From: Pezicula radicicola
Lineage: Eukaryota; Ascomycota; Leotiomycetes; Helotiales; Dermateaceae
Assembly (NCBI GenBank): GCA_003008705.1
Contig: PDUO01000015.1
Coordinates: 873,290-937,289, forward strand
DNA: 64,000 bases
Direction: 5' to 3'
The position numbers and the translations under genes are program-made. A model generated the notes under the pieces. That model was not told where the DNA came from. It searched no databases and saw only the letters and a list, made by a program, of their open reading frames with translations. This document shows, piece by piece, positions 10,543-23,000 of the stretch. Each line of letters opens with the position of its first letter. Within the stretch, counting starts at the first letter, position 1.

Positions 10543-12100
10543 TCATAAAAATACAAACGCCGCAAATGCTACTAACCCAACCGTCGCACCTGCCCAGTTT
10601 ACATTATCCCTCGCAGCGCCGGATTTTTTACTCGTTTCCGCGGCTGGTGAGCTTGTCACTGTCGGGGTACGAGTGGAATTCGCGTTCGTTGCTTGCGCCT
10701 TGTAAACAGGCGCATTTGGAGCATCTGTGCCGTTGCCTCCGTCATAGGTATCACCACTGCCATTGTATGGTGTATCTTCATTACTTGCACTACCCCAGGC
10801 ACTCTGCACGCTAGCATCGACTCCCTTTCCTCCAGCACCAGTTAATTGCAGGTTAGGTGGCGGAACAGGAAGATATTTCGCTGCGTTTCCATTCAGGAAT
10901 CCGGGATACGATAATGAATTGTTGACATAGGCCAAGTCTCCTGGTGGGTGATTGATATAGCCAGTTTGATTGGCAACGAGTTGGAAAACATTTGCCCCCA
11001 CGTCATACCGGCCGAGGTTTGGAAGCTCCCAATTGTTCTCTAATGTAGATAATATCGAATAATGAGTGTATAACGTGCTGTCGTTTGTCCCTTTAAGACT
11101 GTCGGGAACAGCACCTCCTAGAAGCAAAGATCCAATTCTATTTGGTTTAGAGTAGGTTTCGGACTCGTCATATGTCAACAGTATGAGAGTATTATTCATG
11201 AACTGTGCATTTGCTAACAGAGGTGTGAGGAACGATTGTGTCCAATTCGTCGCGTACGCTAGGGAGGTATTATGGCCGTCGTTTAACATGTCTGGAGACA
11301 TGTGAGCGTACTGAGGTAAAGTATTTGCGGATACATCGTTCGAAAAATCGTGGAAGCTTTGAAGCTGCGACAGGCGCGTGCCATTGAGGTTGACACTATC
11401 ATAACTCACGAAGGGGCTATATAAAGTATTAGCACTTCACCATCTCATCACTTTTCGTTTAGCAGAAACTAACTTATGTTTCCGCACGTAATCCCAGCCA
11501 GTCCCATCGAATGCGGTACTGCCCTCCGCCATAAACCCAGGCCCTGGCAATCCCTCAACTAGTCGCAAACTCGGAGTTAGTTTACTCGTTCCAGATATTA
11601 CCGGGGACAACTCAAATACGACTCAAGAGCAATGGGTAATTGAACCCAGCATGATTTGCTCCGAGAACTTGAGAGCAAATATTGTTCCCACCAAGTACCT
11701 CCAGGACCTCCAAGACTCACAATAACCTTTCCACTCAATACCTGCCCCGTCTAGAAGGTCTACCAAGGTGCTCACATTCTGCGGTATCCGTATGAAGCCA
11801 TCACCGTCGAGCCCGAAATAGTCACCACCTACTGACGCGATGTAGTTGGGTTGGCTAGGATGCGTTAAGCCATAGTATTCGGTGAGGAGGATGCCTTCTT
11901 TTCGGAGATTGACAACATCTGGATCGACTTCGACGCGTGAGAAGTCCTAAGGCACAACATCAGTAACCATTGACCCGATCACAAAGAATTGTACACACCT
12001 GATTCTCGAGCCAGATGGTGATAAAGCGATCAAAAGCCTTACCTGGCACATAAGCCGCTGCTGCCACCGAGACACCAACGATAAGGAGGAAGAGACGCAT
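10543..12100 (-). CDS. GPI-anchored acid phosphatase / phosphoesterase (PF04185 type)
   Basis: Exons 12100-11999, 11946-11721, 11558-11474 and 11416-10543 give 428 residues in frame. The N-terminus is a signal peptide (RLFLLIVGVSVAAAA). Phosphoesterase-family signatures follow: FITIWLENQ, EYYGLTHPSQPNY, VDLLDGAGIEWKGY, YVRKHNPFVSYDSV, LTYDESETY and YTHYSILSTLENNW. These match fungal PHOa-type acid phosphatases and phosphatidylglycerol-specific phospholipase C homologues. The tail is Asn/Ser/Thr-rich with sequons and ends in a hydrophobic segment (WAGATVGLVAFAAFVFL) preceded by small residues, which is a GPI-anchor signal. It should release phosphate from esters at the cell surface. A CACGTG box lies 260 bp upstream of the ATG, pointing to phosphate control. 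Introns are 52, 162 and 57 bp. Confidence 0.9.
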
Positions 12101-12843
12101 TATAGTGAAAGCTCAATGAGAAAGATAAGGAGAAGGGGGATTGATTGATTATATTCAAGAGGAACCAGCCATCTCTATTAATATTTTCAGACGAAGCTAC
12201 CCATATGTCCTCTTTCAAAAGTGTGGAAATGTTTCCGAGTGTTTCCTTGATGATGGGTTGAAACGCAAGGAACTCGCATTCCATCACCGAATGCACGGCA
12301 GATCGTCAGCCAATCCCTGTCATTTGTTGAACCAATCGCAAGTGCCGAGTTCGTCATATCACGTGCTTGGTTTCCATAACGGGAATCAAAGTTAACCTTA
12401 TCTCATAGAGATTCAAGTTTTAGTATCATACGAATTGCTTTGTACGAGACCATTCTGATTAGGGGCTATATTGGCATTTGAGGGATGGTTTAAGTTACAC
12501 AAATCTGGTAAGTTACTTTCAACAATTAAACAAGAACGCTTCAAAGGAGAATTTAAGCGCCTTACAGATACCTAGAACTGTTCCTTCTAAATTGGCCTTG
12601 AAGCCTTGCGATACTAGGACCGGAAATTATATGCCTTAAGGAAAGGACTTTTTTGGGGTAGAACTAATATATTTGTAAGACGACATTTGAAATTAGCATG
12701 CTTGATGGACACAAAACATGTCAGAAAGTGTCTATCAGACAAACCACAATCTCCCGTCGCCTAAATATCTACTCAAGTACTCCTACGTAACAAACTACAA
12801 AATCAAACCCAATGAACCACAAACAACCCCAACAACCAACCTC
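12101..12843. other. phosphatase promoter and 3' flank of the acidic-protein gene
   Basis: No gene. It contains the CACGTG box at 12360-12365. From about 12780 the + strand becomes almost free of G, a bias that runs on into the adjacent coding exon. Confidence 0.5.
12360..12365. promoter_or_regulatory. CACGTG E-box, candidate NUC-1/Pho4 site (phosphatase gene)
   Basis: CACGTG lies 260 bp before the phosphatase ATG at 12100, mirroring the box of the nuclease gene. It is the expected class of site for a phosphate-repressible acid phosphatase. Confidence 0.5.
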
Positions 12844-14894
12844 TCAAACCCCTTCCTCCCTCACCCCATTAAACACCAACTTAACATCACCATCCCCATC
12901 TAACATCACCCCCCTATCAATCCCCCTCACCAACGGATTAAAAAAGTTAAACCTAACAAACTCATCATCTCCCTCAACCTTCTTCAACAAATCCTTCAAC
13001 AACCCATACAAAACCCCAACATCAAAAACCTTGTCCTCTCCATCCTTCCTCTTCTTAGCCCTCAAAAACTTAACAAGTTGAACACCCAAAGCTTCATACA
13101 ACTTAAACTCATCCCTCTCTTCGTTGGTCGAAGAAATACAGATTGAAAACCGAAGTCGAGCACGTACTTCCTCAACAAAATCATCGAAGGCATTTAGATC
13201 AAAGATTTCTGCTCCTTTAAGTGGGGATGGTGAGTCTTCGTATATTTCGAAATCCTGATTTTTGTCATTAGTGTCGCCCTGGTAAGTGAATCAGGAAAAT
13301 AAATACAAACCTGAGATTTCCGTCGCAGACCACTAGAAGCGAAACGTTTAGCAACAGGAGAAGTGCTTGGAATACGAATCACCAATTCTTTCCTCTTCCT
13401 CTTCTGTCTTCGAGATGTAGAAGCGGCAAGAGCAGAAGATCTCTTCTTTTTGGGTGTTGTGGGCTGTATGGTTTTCTCCTGAATCTCGATCATATCTTTC
13501 CATTGCTGGGTACGTGAGTGCCAGTATTCTGTCGCAGCCTTCCCAGCCTCTAAAAGATCTTCAGGATGTGCAACTTCGTTTGTATGTCAGCCAAACCCAT
13601 GAACTTTCTTAAAAGATAAGAATAACTCACCCAATGCCGAATTCAAAATCCTCTTAATGCCAGCTTTGGAATCATATCCGATCAAACTACTTTCAGCTAC
13701 TACTTCCTCAACTTCCTTCGCTTCTCGTCTCCACAATCCAGGAAAACTCGGACGTTGAAAAGGAGGAACTTTCTCAATATCCATCTTTCTTTCCTTTTGT
13801 AGTAAGAGACAATCTTCGTCATCCGGTAAAAGTTCTTCAAAACTATCCATGGCAGATCGAAGAGTCCTTCGAAGACGTATATCCTTCCTGTCCAAAGGAG
13901 GCTCAACATCATCATAATCATCATCAACCTCATCTTCATCCTCAGAAATCTCAAAAACAGCACAAGAATCATCAACATCTCTCAAATTTTTATTCCGTAA
14001 AAACTCCTTCAACAAAATCCCAGAAGCGATCTTTGTTCGAAAATGCTCAAAGGCAGATTCATGGATACCGGGACCATCGTTGGCGACGTATCTTCGAAAC
14101 TCTCTATGTTCTTCTGGTTCAATCTGAATCTCTTCTTCATCGATGGAAGTCATACTAATAGATCGCTCATCTCCGTAATCTCCACTAACACCAGACTCAG
14201 GATCCTCTTCAATATCATACTCGTCACCACATTCCGAATTTGGAAATGATGCTAATAATGGAGAATCATCTTGTACCATCGATTCATCGCTTGTTCCAGA
14301 TCTATCAGCATCGTATTCCATTTCTGTGTCCTGATTGTCTTCTTGTATGGAGTTTCCAGTGATGGAATCATCTTCGTTATCATCTGCGGTCTTGAAATGC
14401 TCCTCTTCTGTGAAATGAGAAGAATCATCTCGTATCGCGCTGTATCCGCTCGTGATTGAATCGACCTCGTTCTCATCTTCAGTCTCCAGAATCTTATCCC
14501 CAAGCGAACTCATGTAGTCATCCTGCGCCATGCCATGCCCATCGTTGACGCTTCCTTCAGCTTCATACTCCATCTCCTCGTCCATATCCATCCGATCTGA
14601 GTATTCTCCTGCTTCCATAACTTCCGCGTTATCGACGTCGTCAGCTTCGTTTTCCGTGATATCTGTGTCTTCTCTTCGTTCTCTCAATTCCTCAAAAGCA
14701 TCGCGAATAGTCTCATCAGTGAAGAGTTGTGCTAACCCAGACATCGATTTCATCGTTGGTGATGATCTTGCCGCAGGTGAATTCCTCGTCTTCCTTTCAG
14801 ATCGCTTCTTCGTTGACGAACGTTGCGCTAAAGACTTTCTGGTAGAAGATGCACGTTCCGCATCGGGGAAGATGTCTTGCATGAAAGATTTCAT
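12844..14894 (-). CDS. uncharacterised acidic, probably nuclear protein
   Basis: Exons 14894-13631, 13573-13311 and 13254-12844 join in frame to 645 residues. I do not recognise a named family. The N-terminal 50 residues are basic and Ser/Arg-rich. Residues about 75-330 are strongly Asp/Glu-rich and look disordered. A conserved-looking stretch around LRRTLRSAMDSFEELLPDDEDC precedes KVPPFQRPSFPGLWRREA. The middle exon holds a basic patch (KKKRSSALAASTSRRQKRKRKE) that resembles a nuclear-localisation signal. The last exon encodes a folded-looking segment (DLNAFDDFVEEVRARLRF to the end). Such an acidic, NLS-bearing layout fits chromatin or nucleolar proteins, but this is only inference. The last 250 bp show extreme T/G richness on the sense strand. 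Introns are short (57 and 56 bp) with GTGAGT and GTTTGT donors. Confidence 0.72.
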
Positions 14895-15697
14895 ACTCTA
14901 GAACTGGCGCTGGTATATCTCCCAAGTCTTGAGTGTCTTGTATGGAGGAGAAGATGTGGAGAGGGGGAAAGATGGAAAGCAAAGAGGTGGATGTGTTGAT
15001 AGTCAGTAGAAGACTAGCGCGCTTTCTGGAACTTGTTTGTGATAGAGTTGAGCAGGACAGTAAAAATTCACTAGAAAGTAAACATCTTTGCGAAGATAGT
15101 CCTTATCTTAGTTTAAAGTGTTCTCGTGAATTCTAGTTAAAAGAATCTCGATCTGTCTCAGTCGCTCGCTTAATTTCAGCAATTATGCTGTTCTGCTAAT
15201 TACCGAGCTGACCAAAGAAATTAATTCTCATATCAGCCAGAACTAAAACTATGATGTAATAGGACGAGGGCCAAATGTACATAGTGGTAAATAGTTGGAT
15301 CTCGTGGAGTTCGAACTAATTTTAGAGTACAAGCTTTAGTTGTGTGCAAAGTGCTAGGAGCAAGTCAAGCAGATTGCTCGAGTCAACTCAAGTCAAGAGT
15401 GTTAGCTCCGAGGTCAAATCAATTTCTTTAAATTAGGCTAGTTAGCTAAATCAAGTAAGTTATTGAAGTTGGGGAAGTCAAGTTGCAACGTCGAATTCAA
15501 CGGAAGGTTGTCTAGTTCTATAGAGGAATTTTCAGTCTGGAGAGAATGTTCAAGTAAACATGCAAAAAAGTGTAAAAAAAGATGTAAACTCGTCCATTCA
15601 TACACATTATTGTACATGAAAGCCCGAAAATGTACAGGGAATCTAGAATAATTACATGGGGTTATCGTCAATAACCAAAATCTGTCTGGGTATAATT
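14895..15697. other. spacer rich in CAAGTC/GAGTC words
   Basis: Promoter of the acidic-protein gene on the left and 3' flank of the dynactin gene on the right. Between 15150 and 15480 there are many ACTCAAGTC, CAGTCGCTCG and AAGTCAAG words like those near 41.7 kb. The frames on both strands at 15438-15701 are not credible. Confidence 0.5.
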
Positions 15698-18600
15698 TCA
15701 AACAAAGCCTGCCCTGTCCCTAAACTCCTCAAACCCATCGGGATCTACAATCTCGACCTCTCTACCTCTGCCTGCGCCTTTGCCCTCCCATTCTGGCAAT
15801 ATCAACTCAACCTTCGCAGCTACATTACCCCTCTTTTTTCGCTCTTTGCCAGTTCCACGTTTGAGATCCCTATCGGCAAGCACATGTCCCTTCTTGGTAA
15901 CAGCTTCACGCCAACTACTCCATGCCTCGTAATTTTCTCTCTGTCTGGCGACGTGATATTGTGGAGTTGCCTTTGCGGGACGCCAAGCAAGACGGTTCTT
16001 TGGCATGGTGCTGAGATCATAGACCTTTGCGTTCGTAGCGAGATTGAGAAGCTCATTCAATACATCTTCGCCTTCGGCAACCACAAGAGCTTTGCGTTGT
16101 TCCTCTTTTGATGGTTGTGTGGTAAGTGGCTCTTCGAGCCAGTCAAGGCTCTGAGGTTCGGTAAGTCGCGCTCTACGGTTGTCTTCGCGGAGATAGCGAA
16201 CTGCGGCTTGAAGACTTGAGATTTCAGCCTTCAAAGCCTCCATTTCACGTGCCGTGGCTACAGCGCGTTCCTGGCCTGCTTTGGATCCCGGGGCGACTTC
16301 AATAGTCTTCGTCTCGCCAGCGATCTTCTTCCATTTCTCCCTGTCCGCTTCCATCGCAGTGAGCTCTTTGTTCTGCGATTCAATAGATTCTGCTAGTTCA
16401 CTCTCCCGCTTCTTGGCATCTTCAATTCTCTTTTCTAGTTCAGTGATACGCTCGGTCTTCTTTGTGGCATCTCGCATGCGGCTTTCGAGAAGCTCAATCT
16501 TAACAGACGCTTCCTCGAGAGTCTGATCTCGCATGGCAATCAGTCTTGCCCGCTCATGATTGTCATCCTTGAGACGACGCATCTCCTCTTCAGCATCGAT
16601 GGGAACGGTTTTCGAGGTCTTCAATTCCTGGGATCGAAGCACCCATGGAGCTGGTGCACGTTCAAACTCCTGTGTTATTTCAAGGTCGGAAGCCATGGTG
16701 GCCAGATCCGTTAAAGCAATGGTGAGAGTGCGCAGTTTGTTGGCATACGTGGAGAATAAATCCGATTCACTGGATGCAAATACTGTTGACGTGGTGCGAT
16801 GAACAGCACTTTGCACTTCTAGATACGAGAATGGCTCGACTCTGCCCTCCTCATGTAGCAAGGTGAACAAATCATCACCCATGCGGCGAGAGAAGGTAGC
16901 TAGCTCTTCGGTTGAAGTCTCGCATTGTTCGAAAGACTGAATGGTATCTGGCATTAGTGACAGCGACCTGGCTTTGAGGTCCTCAAGGGAACGAACGGCC
17001 TTCCCAATGATGACCTTGGCACTGCGAGTTTGGGTGATGACAGCATCTGCCTTTTTGGAAAAGTGTAACGCAAGTTCATCTTCTTCTCCTTGGCTTGGTA
17101 TGATGGTTTGTACCATGACACGAGCGGCAGACATAGCAGCTGCTGCATTTTCAAGATGACTCTGCATGACAAGAGTTCGCATATGGATATCGTCTGCATA
17201 ACTTTCTAGGCCGGTAGAAATGTGGACTTCAGCAAGATGAGACATAAGAGCAATAGTGCGCTGGAGTTCGCTAGCACATTGCTTCTCCTTAAGCTCATCT
17301 CGTCTCAAGCCGTCAATCCAGCCATTGAGCGCTCGCTCGACTGGTTCAAGCTCATACAACGCACCTTCGTACTTGGCAAATTCCTCCGTGGAGCAGTGAC
17401 TGATAGCGTTGACGAAACGATCACACATCGCGGAGACCCAAGAGAGCTTGTCAAGCACATCGCATCCAGCAAACAGGTCATCTTCATGGCCTTGTGGAGG
17501 CTGTCCGTTCACCCTCTCCTTGACAAACCCATGAAGCAAATTTGCCTTGAATGCAACACGTTTGAAGCGTAGTAATGCCAATACAGAATCTCGATCAGCA
17601 TGGAATGCTTCTGGGAGGAATAGTTGAACTATTGCAAGATGCTCAGAAGCCTCCTGGGCGTCTAGGCGACGTAATTCGAGATCAATTGTCTTGACCTGAG
17701 TCTTCGCGGCGGAAACCTGAAGCTTCATATTGAGGTCCATCATTGCCCGGGACCGAGTATTAAGCTGTTCTGACTCTGTTTCGGTGACAGCGTGAGAGGC
17801 CCTCATATCTTCTAGATCTGTCTGCAGATTCGTCACGAGCTCACGGAATCTTGATAGGGTGTACTCCATATCCTCAAGTGCCTCTTCCTGCTGAGCTGCT
17901 CGACGCTGCTGCTCAGCGATGATACTTTCCTTGAAGTCAATATCCTCCTGCATCTCCTTCTCTGTTTCAACATGGTTGATTTCGAGTTCGTCATTCAACT
18001 CCTTCAAGCTTTCCAGATCTTCTATTGTGACTTTAAGTTCCTCAATCTGCTCATTCATGCTCATATTTCTCTCAGTAAGCTCCTCAATCATATCTTCGGC
18101 ACCGAGAGCATTGTCAAGTTGTTGTCGCAGGTCTTCAATTCCAGCTTCAGACTGTGCAAGCTTTTCCTTGGTCATTTCGTAATGCTCCTTAACGGTAGCT
18201 AGCTCGCGTGAATCTTCTTCCAAAGTCTTAATTTCGTCTCTGAGCTCGGATTCCGTCTGCTGTGTCATGTCACGTAAGCGTAAAAGAGCTTCTCTGAGTC
18301 TCTCGTTGTTCCTTTCCATTTGTAGCCATCCTTGGCTTGTCTTCTCTTCTGGGCTCATCTCACTTCCAAGCTCGGCGTTCTCTTCCCTAAGTACTTCAAC
18401 TTCCAACTCAAGCTCCTCGGCCTTCTGTTTAAGTGCCTCCAGTTCTCCTCTAAGAACCTCTGCTGTTTCCTCAGCCATTTCCCGGTCCAGAGTAGCCATT
18501 TCCACCACAATATCATGTTCAGCTTGAATGTTTTCGACTTGTTCAAATCGAGCCTCGGCCTCCTTAATTTGTTTCCGTAGGTCGGTAATTTCTTGTTGCT

Positions 18601-19736
18601 GTGGCTGATACTTTGATTGCAGTTTTTGAATTATGCTCTCAAATTTATCTCTTTCGGTTTGTATCTTTTCCAATGCTTTCAGTTTATCACGGTCCTCCAT
18701 TCGCTTTTTCTCCATAAGTCTCAACTTGGTCTTCAAATCCTCAATCTCGCGACTAGCTGCAGTATTAGCGCCAGCACTTCGTTGAGTTCCTGGTGATAGA
18801 CCATTCCGGGTTGAAACAGAAGTTCGTGACAGAACAGGACTAACAGCCTTGGGAGAAAGACTGTCCGCAGGGTCGCTCTTGGCTGGTGAGCCAGCCTCAT
18901 CTGCTGTATCATGGCCACTACCTTCACTTGCCGCGCTTTTTTGGCTTCCGACGGAAGTTAGACGCGCGGCACCAGGTCGAAGACCTAGTTTAGGTGGAAC
19001 TGACGTTCTATTGCTTATGCTCGTGCTTGATGTTCTGCTTGCCGGAACAGCTGTTCTGTTTCCTACTCCAGGACCGCCTCCTAAGGATTCTCTGGTATTG
19101 CGTGCCGCAGGTTTAGGGGGCGGCCCCATGGCAGTTCGAGTTGTTCCAGTAGGCCGTGTTTTGGATGTAATAGATGTGGTTTTTGTGTTGGACGGTGTGC
19201 CAGTCCGTGGAGTCGAAGCACCTGAGGTTGCCCCTGATGCTAGTTGTTTGGTAGGAGACTTCGTGGGCGACTAGAGTACCACCAATATTAGGATTATTCA
19301 AATAGTCTATAAGCTTCTTACATACCCGAATTATACTAGAAGGCCGTCTTGTTGCAGGACTTGGGCTTGCAGCGTTCATGCTCGCCCGCTTTCCAGCTCC
19401 AGTGTCTGGTACAGAGCTCAGCCTTCGCCCAGTACTGGATTGGATGACACTGCTAGGCCTCGCAGTCTTTTTCGCTGCTCCATTCGCAGGTTTAGGAGCG
19501 GGTGTAGGCTGCGCGATGACTGTGACAGCTCCTGGCCTAACGAACATTCCCCTCCCCATCTCGCACTCGAAATAGCTTTCTCCATTGATGCTGCCATCAT
19601 TCTTCCCACTGAAGTCTTCGAGCTCGATCCCAAGCCATCCTCCTGCGGGAATTCCTTGTGGTTGTCCTATGAAGCGTATGGTTGCGAAGCGGCCATCGGA
19701 AAGCTGTACACTCTGGCCGATTGCAAGGTCAGACAT
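15698..19736 (-). CDS. ro-3: dynactin p150Glued large subunit
   Basis: Exon 1 (19736-19326) and exon 2 (19270-15698) join in frame across a 55-bp intron to 1327 residues, the usual length for fungal p150Glued. Residues about 5-70 are a CAP-Gly domain with the diagnostic GKNDGS-like motif (SGKNDGSINGE) and GRGMFVRP, which binds microtubule ends and EB1-type proteins. A basic Ser/Pro/Thr-rich linker (about 75-300) follows. Long coiled coils come next (about 310-670), then the globular dynactin domain containing FLPEAFHADRDSV and RFKRVAFKANLLHGF, and a second coiled coil (about 1050-1200). The protein links cytoplasmic dynein to cargo and microtubules for nuclear migration and endosome transport in hyphae. 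The antisense frames within it are shadows of the repetitive coiled-coil codons. Confidence 0.96.
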
Positions 19737-20993
19737 GGCGTATAAATCATCGGGAATTATTCGATTAAGGCAGTATTCTGCATTAACTGAGGATCGCGAA
19801 AGAGGATGGCAAGCTTGAATGGTCGCGTCAGATCAGCTCTGGAATGTTGACTTTGTCGCGTTCTGGCATCATTCAGGAGACGCGGAGGCGGTATGCCTGA
19901 TTGGTAAAGCCAATAGTGGCAGAAAAGGCTACCCACCAGGTGACATTTACAAGTCCGGCCTCACAATGCTCTAGTTCTTAGTTTTAGGAACAAAAGACCT
20001 TTGAGGTTTGCATGCATTTTGAAATATTCATTTTAAAAAAAATGAGTGGAAATAACATGAGAGTAGCAGTCTCTGAGTCCCCATATACTACATTTTATGT
20101 TTCAGCATTAACACTGCCTTAATCCTCACGTAGCACAAGCTTGACACATATCACAATGTAATTCAACTTCAACAGCCTGCAATGTAATCCGCAAAACAAA
20201 GATATTACTAAGAGTTTGCCTATCCCTTTCGGTATTTCAACCCAATGATCATGGCCAGTAACTGTTTCGCCGAATATTTTTGGCTCCTCGCCGGGGAAAA
20301 TGACAGTAATACTACAAAGGAAGTCGCTGCTGTTACATAAAATGAAATCATATCTTAGCCCCTCTTTCTACATCCCGCTAGGACCTGATGAAGTAGGTAG
20401 CATTGCTTTGAAAGTCGTTTGATACGGGTGATGCTACAAGAGGCATTTGTGTTGATACACTACTGGCCCTGATCTCATCAGAGCCTTCATCCCCCGTACC
20501 AACTGTTTCCAGGGCTGGACATATATATCCGAAAGAGCTAGACACGCATTCCAAACTCGTCTTCGATTCGTGAGCCCCAGAATAAGATTACTATCTCTGT
20601 TTCCACTGGGCTTTCTGAGTTATCTTGTGTTAGCCACGAATCACGTGTACGACTAGTATAACCTCATTTCCACTGCTCGCCATGGCCTCTAATTTGTGGA
20701 GGATCGGTGCACTGGTGGCTTGATTATTGACATCAAAAACAGCTCAATTAGTATGGGAAACGAGGCCTTTGCGATGCTCACTTCTTATATATAAAGTGTA
20801 GAAAATCCCTCTGAATAAGGGGTAGGACAATACAATTTTCCCCCTCAATCACCTATCCCCTAGTTCGTTAGTTGTGACCTGCACAGACCACTAGGACGTG
20901 CACGACAAAACCTACACATTTTTTAGTGGTAAAATTCTCGGGATGTCAAATCCCTGTACAAAGTCACATCTAACGAACGGATATTCCCATATT
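19737..20993. other. spacer, no gene seen
   Basis: Dynactin promoter on the left, then about 1 kb with no open frame of 60 codons on either strand. A CACGTG occurs near 20643. Nothing else recognisable. Confidence 0.6.
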
Positions 20994-22302
20994 TCACCAC
21001 TTTCTTCTTATTGGTTCTCGAGGGTTAATATCTTGTAATAGCGTAGGTGTCATAGTAAAGCTATGATATTGCATGGTGTGATAGATTTGGAACCAGTCTT
21101 GGCGCCATTCGAGAACGGGAAAGTTCCATAGCCACGGCATATCAATGAAGAGCTTTCGTTTCCAGAAGGATTGTGCATTCTTGAGATTGAATGAGACAAG
21201 ACCCGATGAAGCGAGTCGCTTGACATCCGAGAAGGGAAGGTGGAGGAGTATCTCCAGGACCATCTCTCGTGATAGCTTTGCGAATATTGATCCTTTTATA
21301 AGTGCTAATGATCCAGAGATATCCTCGGAATCAGTATCTGTCTCTGGCCGTGACTCCAGCTCTGGCTCTAGGAGGGAACTTGTTTTTAGTTGCTCGTAAT
21401 ATGCTTGTAACTGACCGGTACTGAAGGGGTTTGAAAACCATGCCTCAATCCCAGACGAAAAATACCAATACTGCTCTCTAGAACGATGTTGTATCTCCCA
21501 ATACAGCAAATCCAAACAATACACATACTCAACAAAGCACTTCGCCATAGCAGCAAAAAGAATATCCTTATCAACAACAGACTCGGGATTAACTGTCTTA
21601 GTTACAATACCAGACAGTCTGTATCTTAAGGCTTGACCGAAGACCCGAAAGCAGGGCATGTGAAAGGCTGCGGCAAATGTACATTTGGATCGTAGTTGGA
21701 GTATCTATAGTTCTCTAAATGTTAGCAGGGATGTAAGAGCTTTCAGAGTAGTTCACTTACATCGAAAGATTTATTTTGCTTATTGGAAGGGAGGAACCTA
21801 TATCTAGAGGAGGATCATTGGGATCATTGCCACGCTCGCATTCCATGCTTCCCTTTCACTCGAAATTAGACTTAAATTTAAATAGTTTGCTCGGTACCTC
21901 GTAGATTAACTTATATATTCTTCTGTCTCGCCCACTGCTGTAATGAAGCATCTTAATCAATTACCATGAGCTCTAAACTTTCACATGACTGAACTGTTAT
22001 AAACCCACTTATTAACAGTAAAGCTATCAGGATTAAACCCAAGAGCATGCGCCTTCTCAAGCCATTCCAAATCTAGATCAAAGTTAATAAATTATCCAAG
22101 TTCCATTTCAAAATACAAAAATTTGGTACTTGTACGTGCCTTCACCAGTGATGATCTCAGGATCAAGTCCTCGGGTATCACTATTATAGTCCTCTTGGTG
22201 GAATGGATCGGTGGCGTCGAAGGGACCACCGCAAAATGCGCAATATATGTCCCAGCCACCTATTGTCAAAGGTGTATTTGGGAAAGAAATATGATACTTC
22301 AT
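20994..22302 (-). pseudogene. decayed F-box protein gene
   Basis: Two blocks of one fungal F-box family sit in order on the - strand. The N-terminal block starts at ATG 22302 with TIGGWDIYCAFCGGPF, the usual start of this family. It can be spliced (donor 22145, acceptor at 22073) to DLEWLEKAHALGFNPDSF. That frame hits TGA at 21983-21981, just before KFRAHG, which still looks like the family. About 300 bp of frame-broken sequence follows, with remnants such as ERGNDPNDPPLD. The C-terminal block (about 21685-20994) is open and contains SKCTFAAAFHMPCFRVFGQAL and the F-box proper, LSREMVLEILLHLPFSDVKR. I could not find splice sites that rescue the middle. It is therefore probably a pseudogene, although unrecognised micro-introns or an assembly error could also explain the break. 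Confidence 0.55.
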
Positions 22303-23000
22303 GGGTAAAGTAGGACTAAGAATGTTGAGCACTTCGTACAGCACCTTTAGGACTAAATGCACAATTCTGCCGTTGTGGTGGCTGTTGCCTACAGCTATAC
22401 TCCATAAAATCCATATGTACAGCAAACGTACTTAAGCAGGCACGAGATCTTGACGTAAAGATAGTATAGTACTTCCGACTTCACTACAACAGAGTTTTTG
22501 TGAAAGACCAATATCTACTTTACACCGTCCGCCCTGCTATCGTTTCAATAATATACAGTCGAGCTACTGAGCGTACAAAGGAACTAGTCTGCACGTTAAA
22601 TCCAAACATCTAAGAGAGGCCACAGGCCACAGCATTTTGGGTCATTATATCCATTCACCCCATTTCACTACATACCAATCACTACCTAATAATTCAGGCG
22701 TGGCCTACATGCCCAACATAGCCAGTATTGCAGAACGCAGAAATAACTATCCCCTTAAGTCTCCTGAGAGTTCGTCATGAAAATGCAATCGTAAGGTGGT
22801 ATCTAAGAAAACAAACAAAAAATGCAGCGCTCGTAGGGCATGCAAGCAGGACGTTACAAAAAACAACATTTTGGAAAAGGAGAAGAATGCGCAAGTACAT
22901 CAGCGAAATCAAATCTAAAAAGATCTCGCACCCATTTTGAGACTCAAAAATTGTACAAATTAGCAAACAGAAGTAACTCAATACTTGAAATAATAAAAGT
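22303..23000. other. spacer, no gene seen
   Basis: Left part is the upstream side of the F-box remnant; right part is the 3' flank of the large disordered-protein gene. Frames here are short and of poor quality. Confidence 0.55.
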
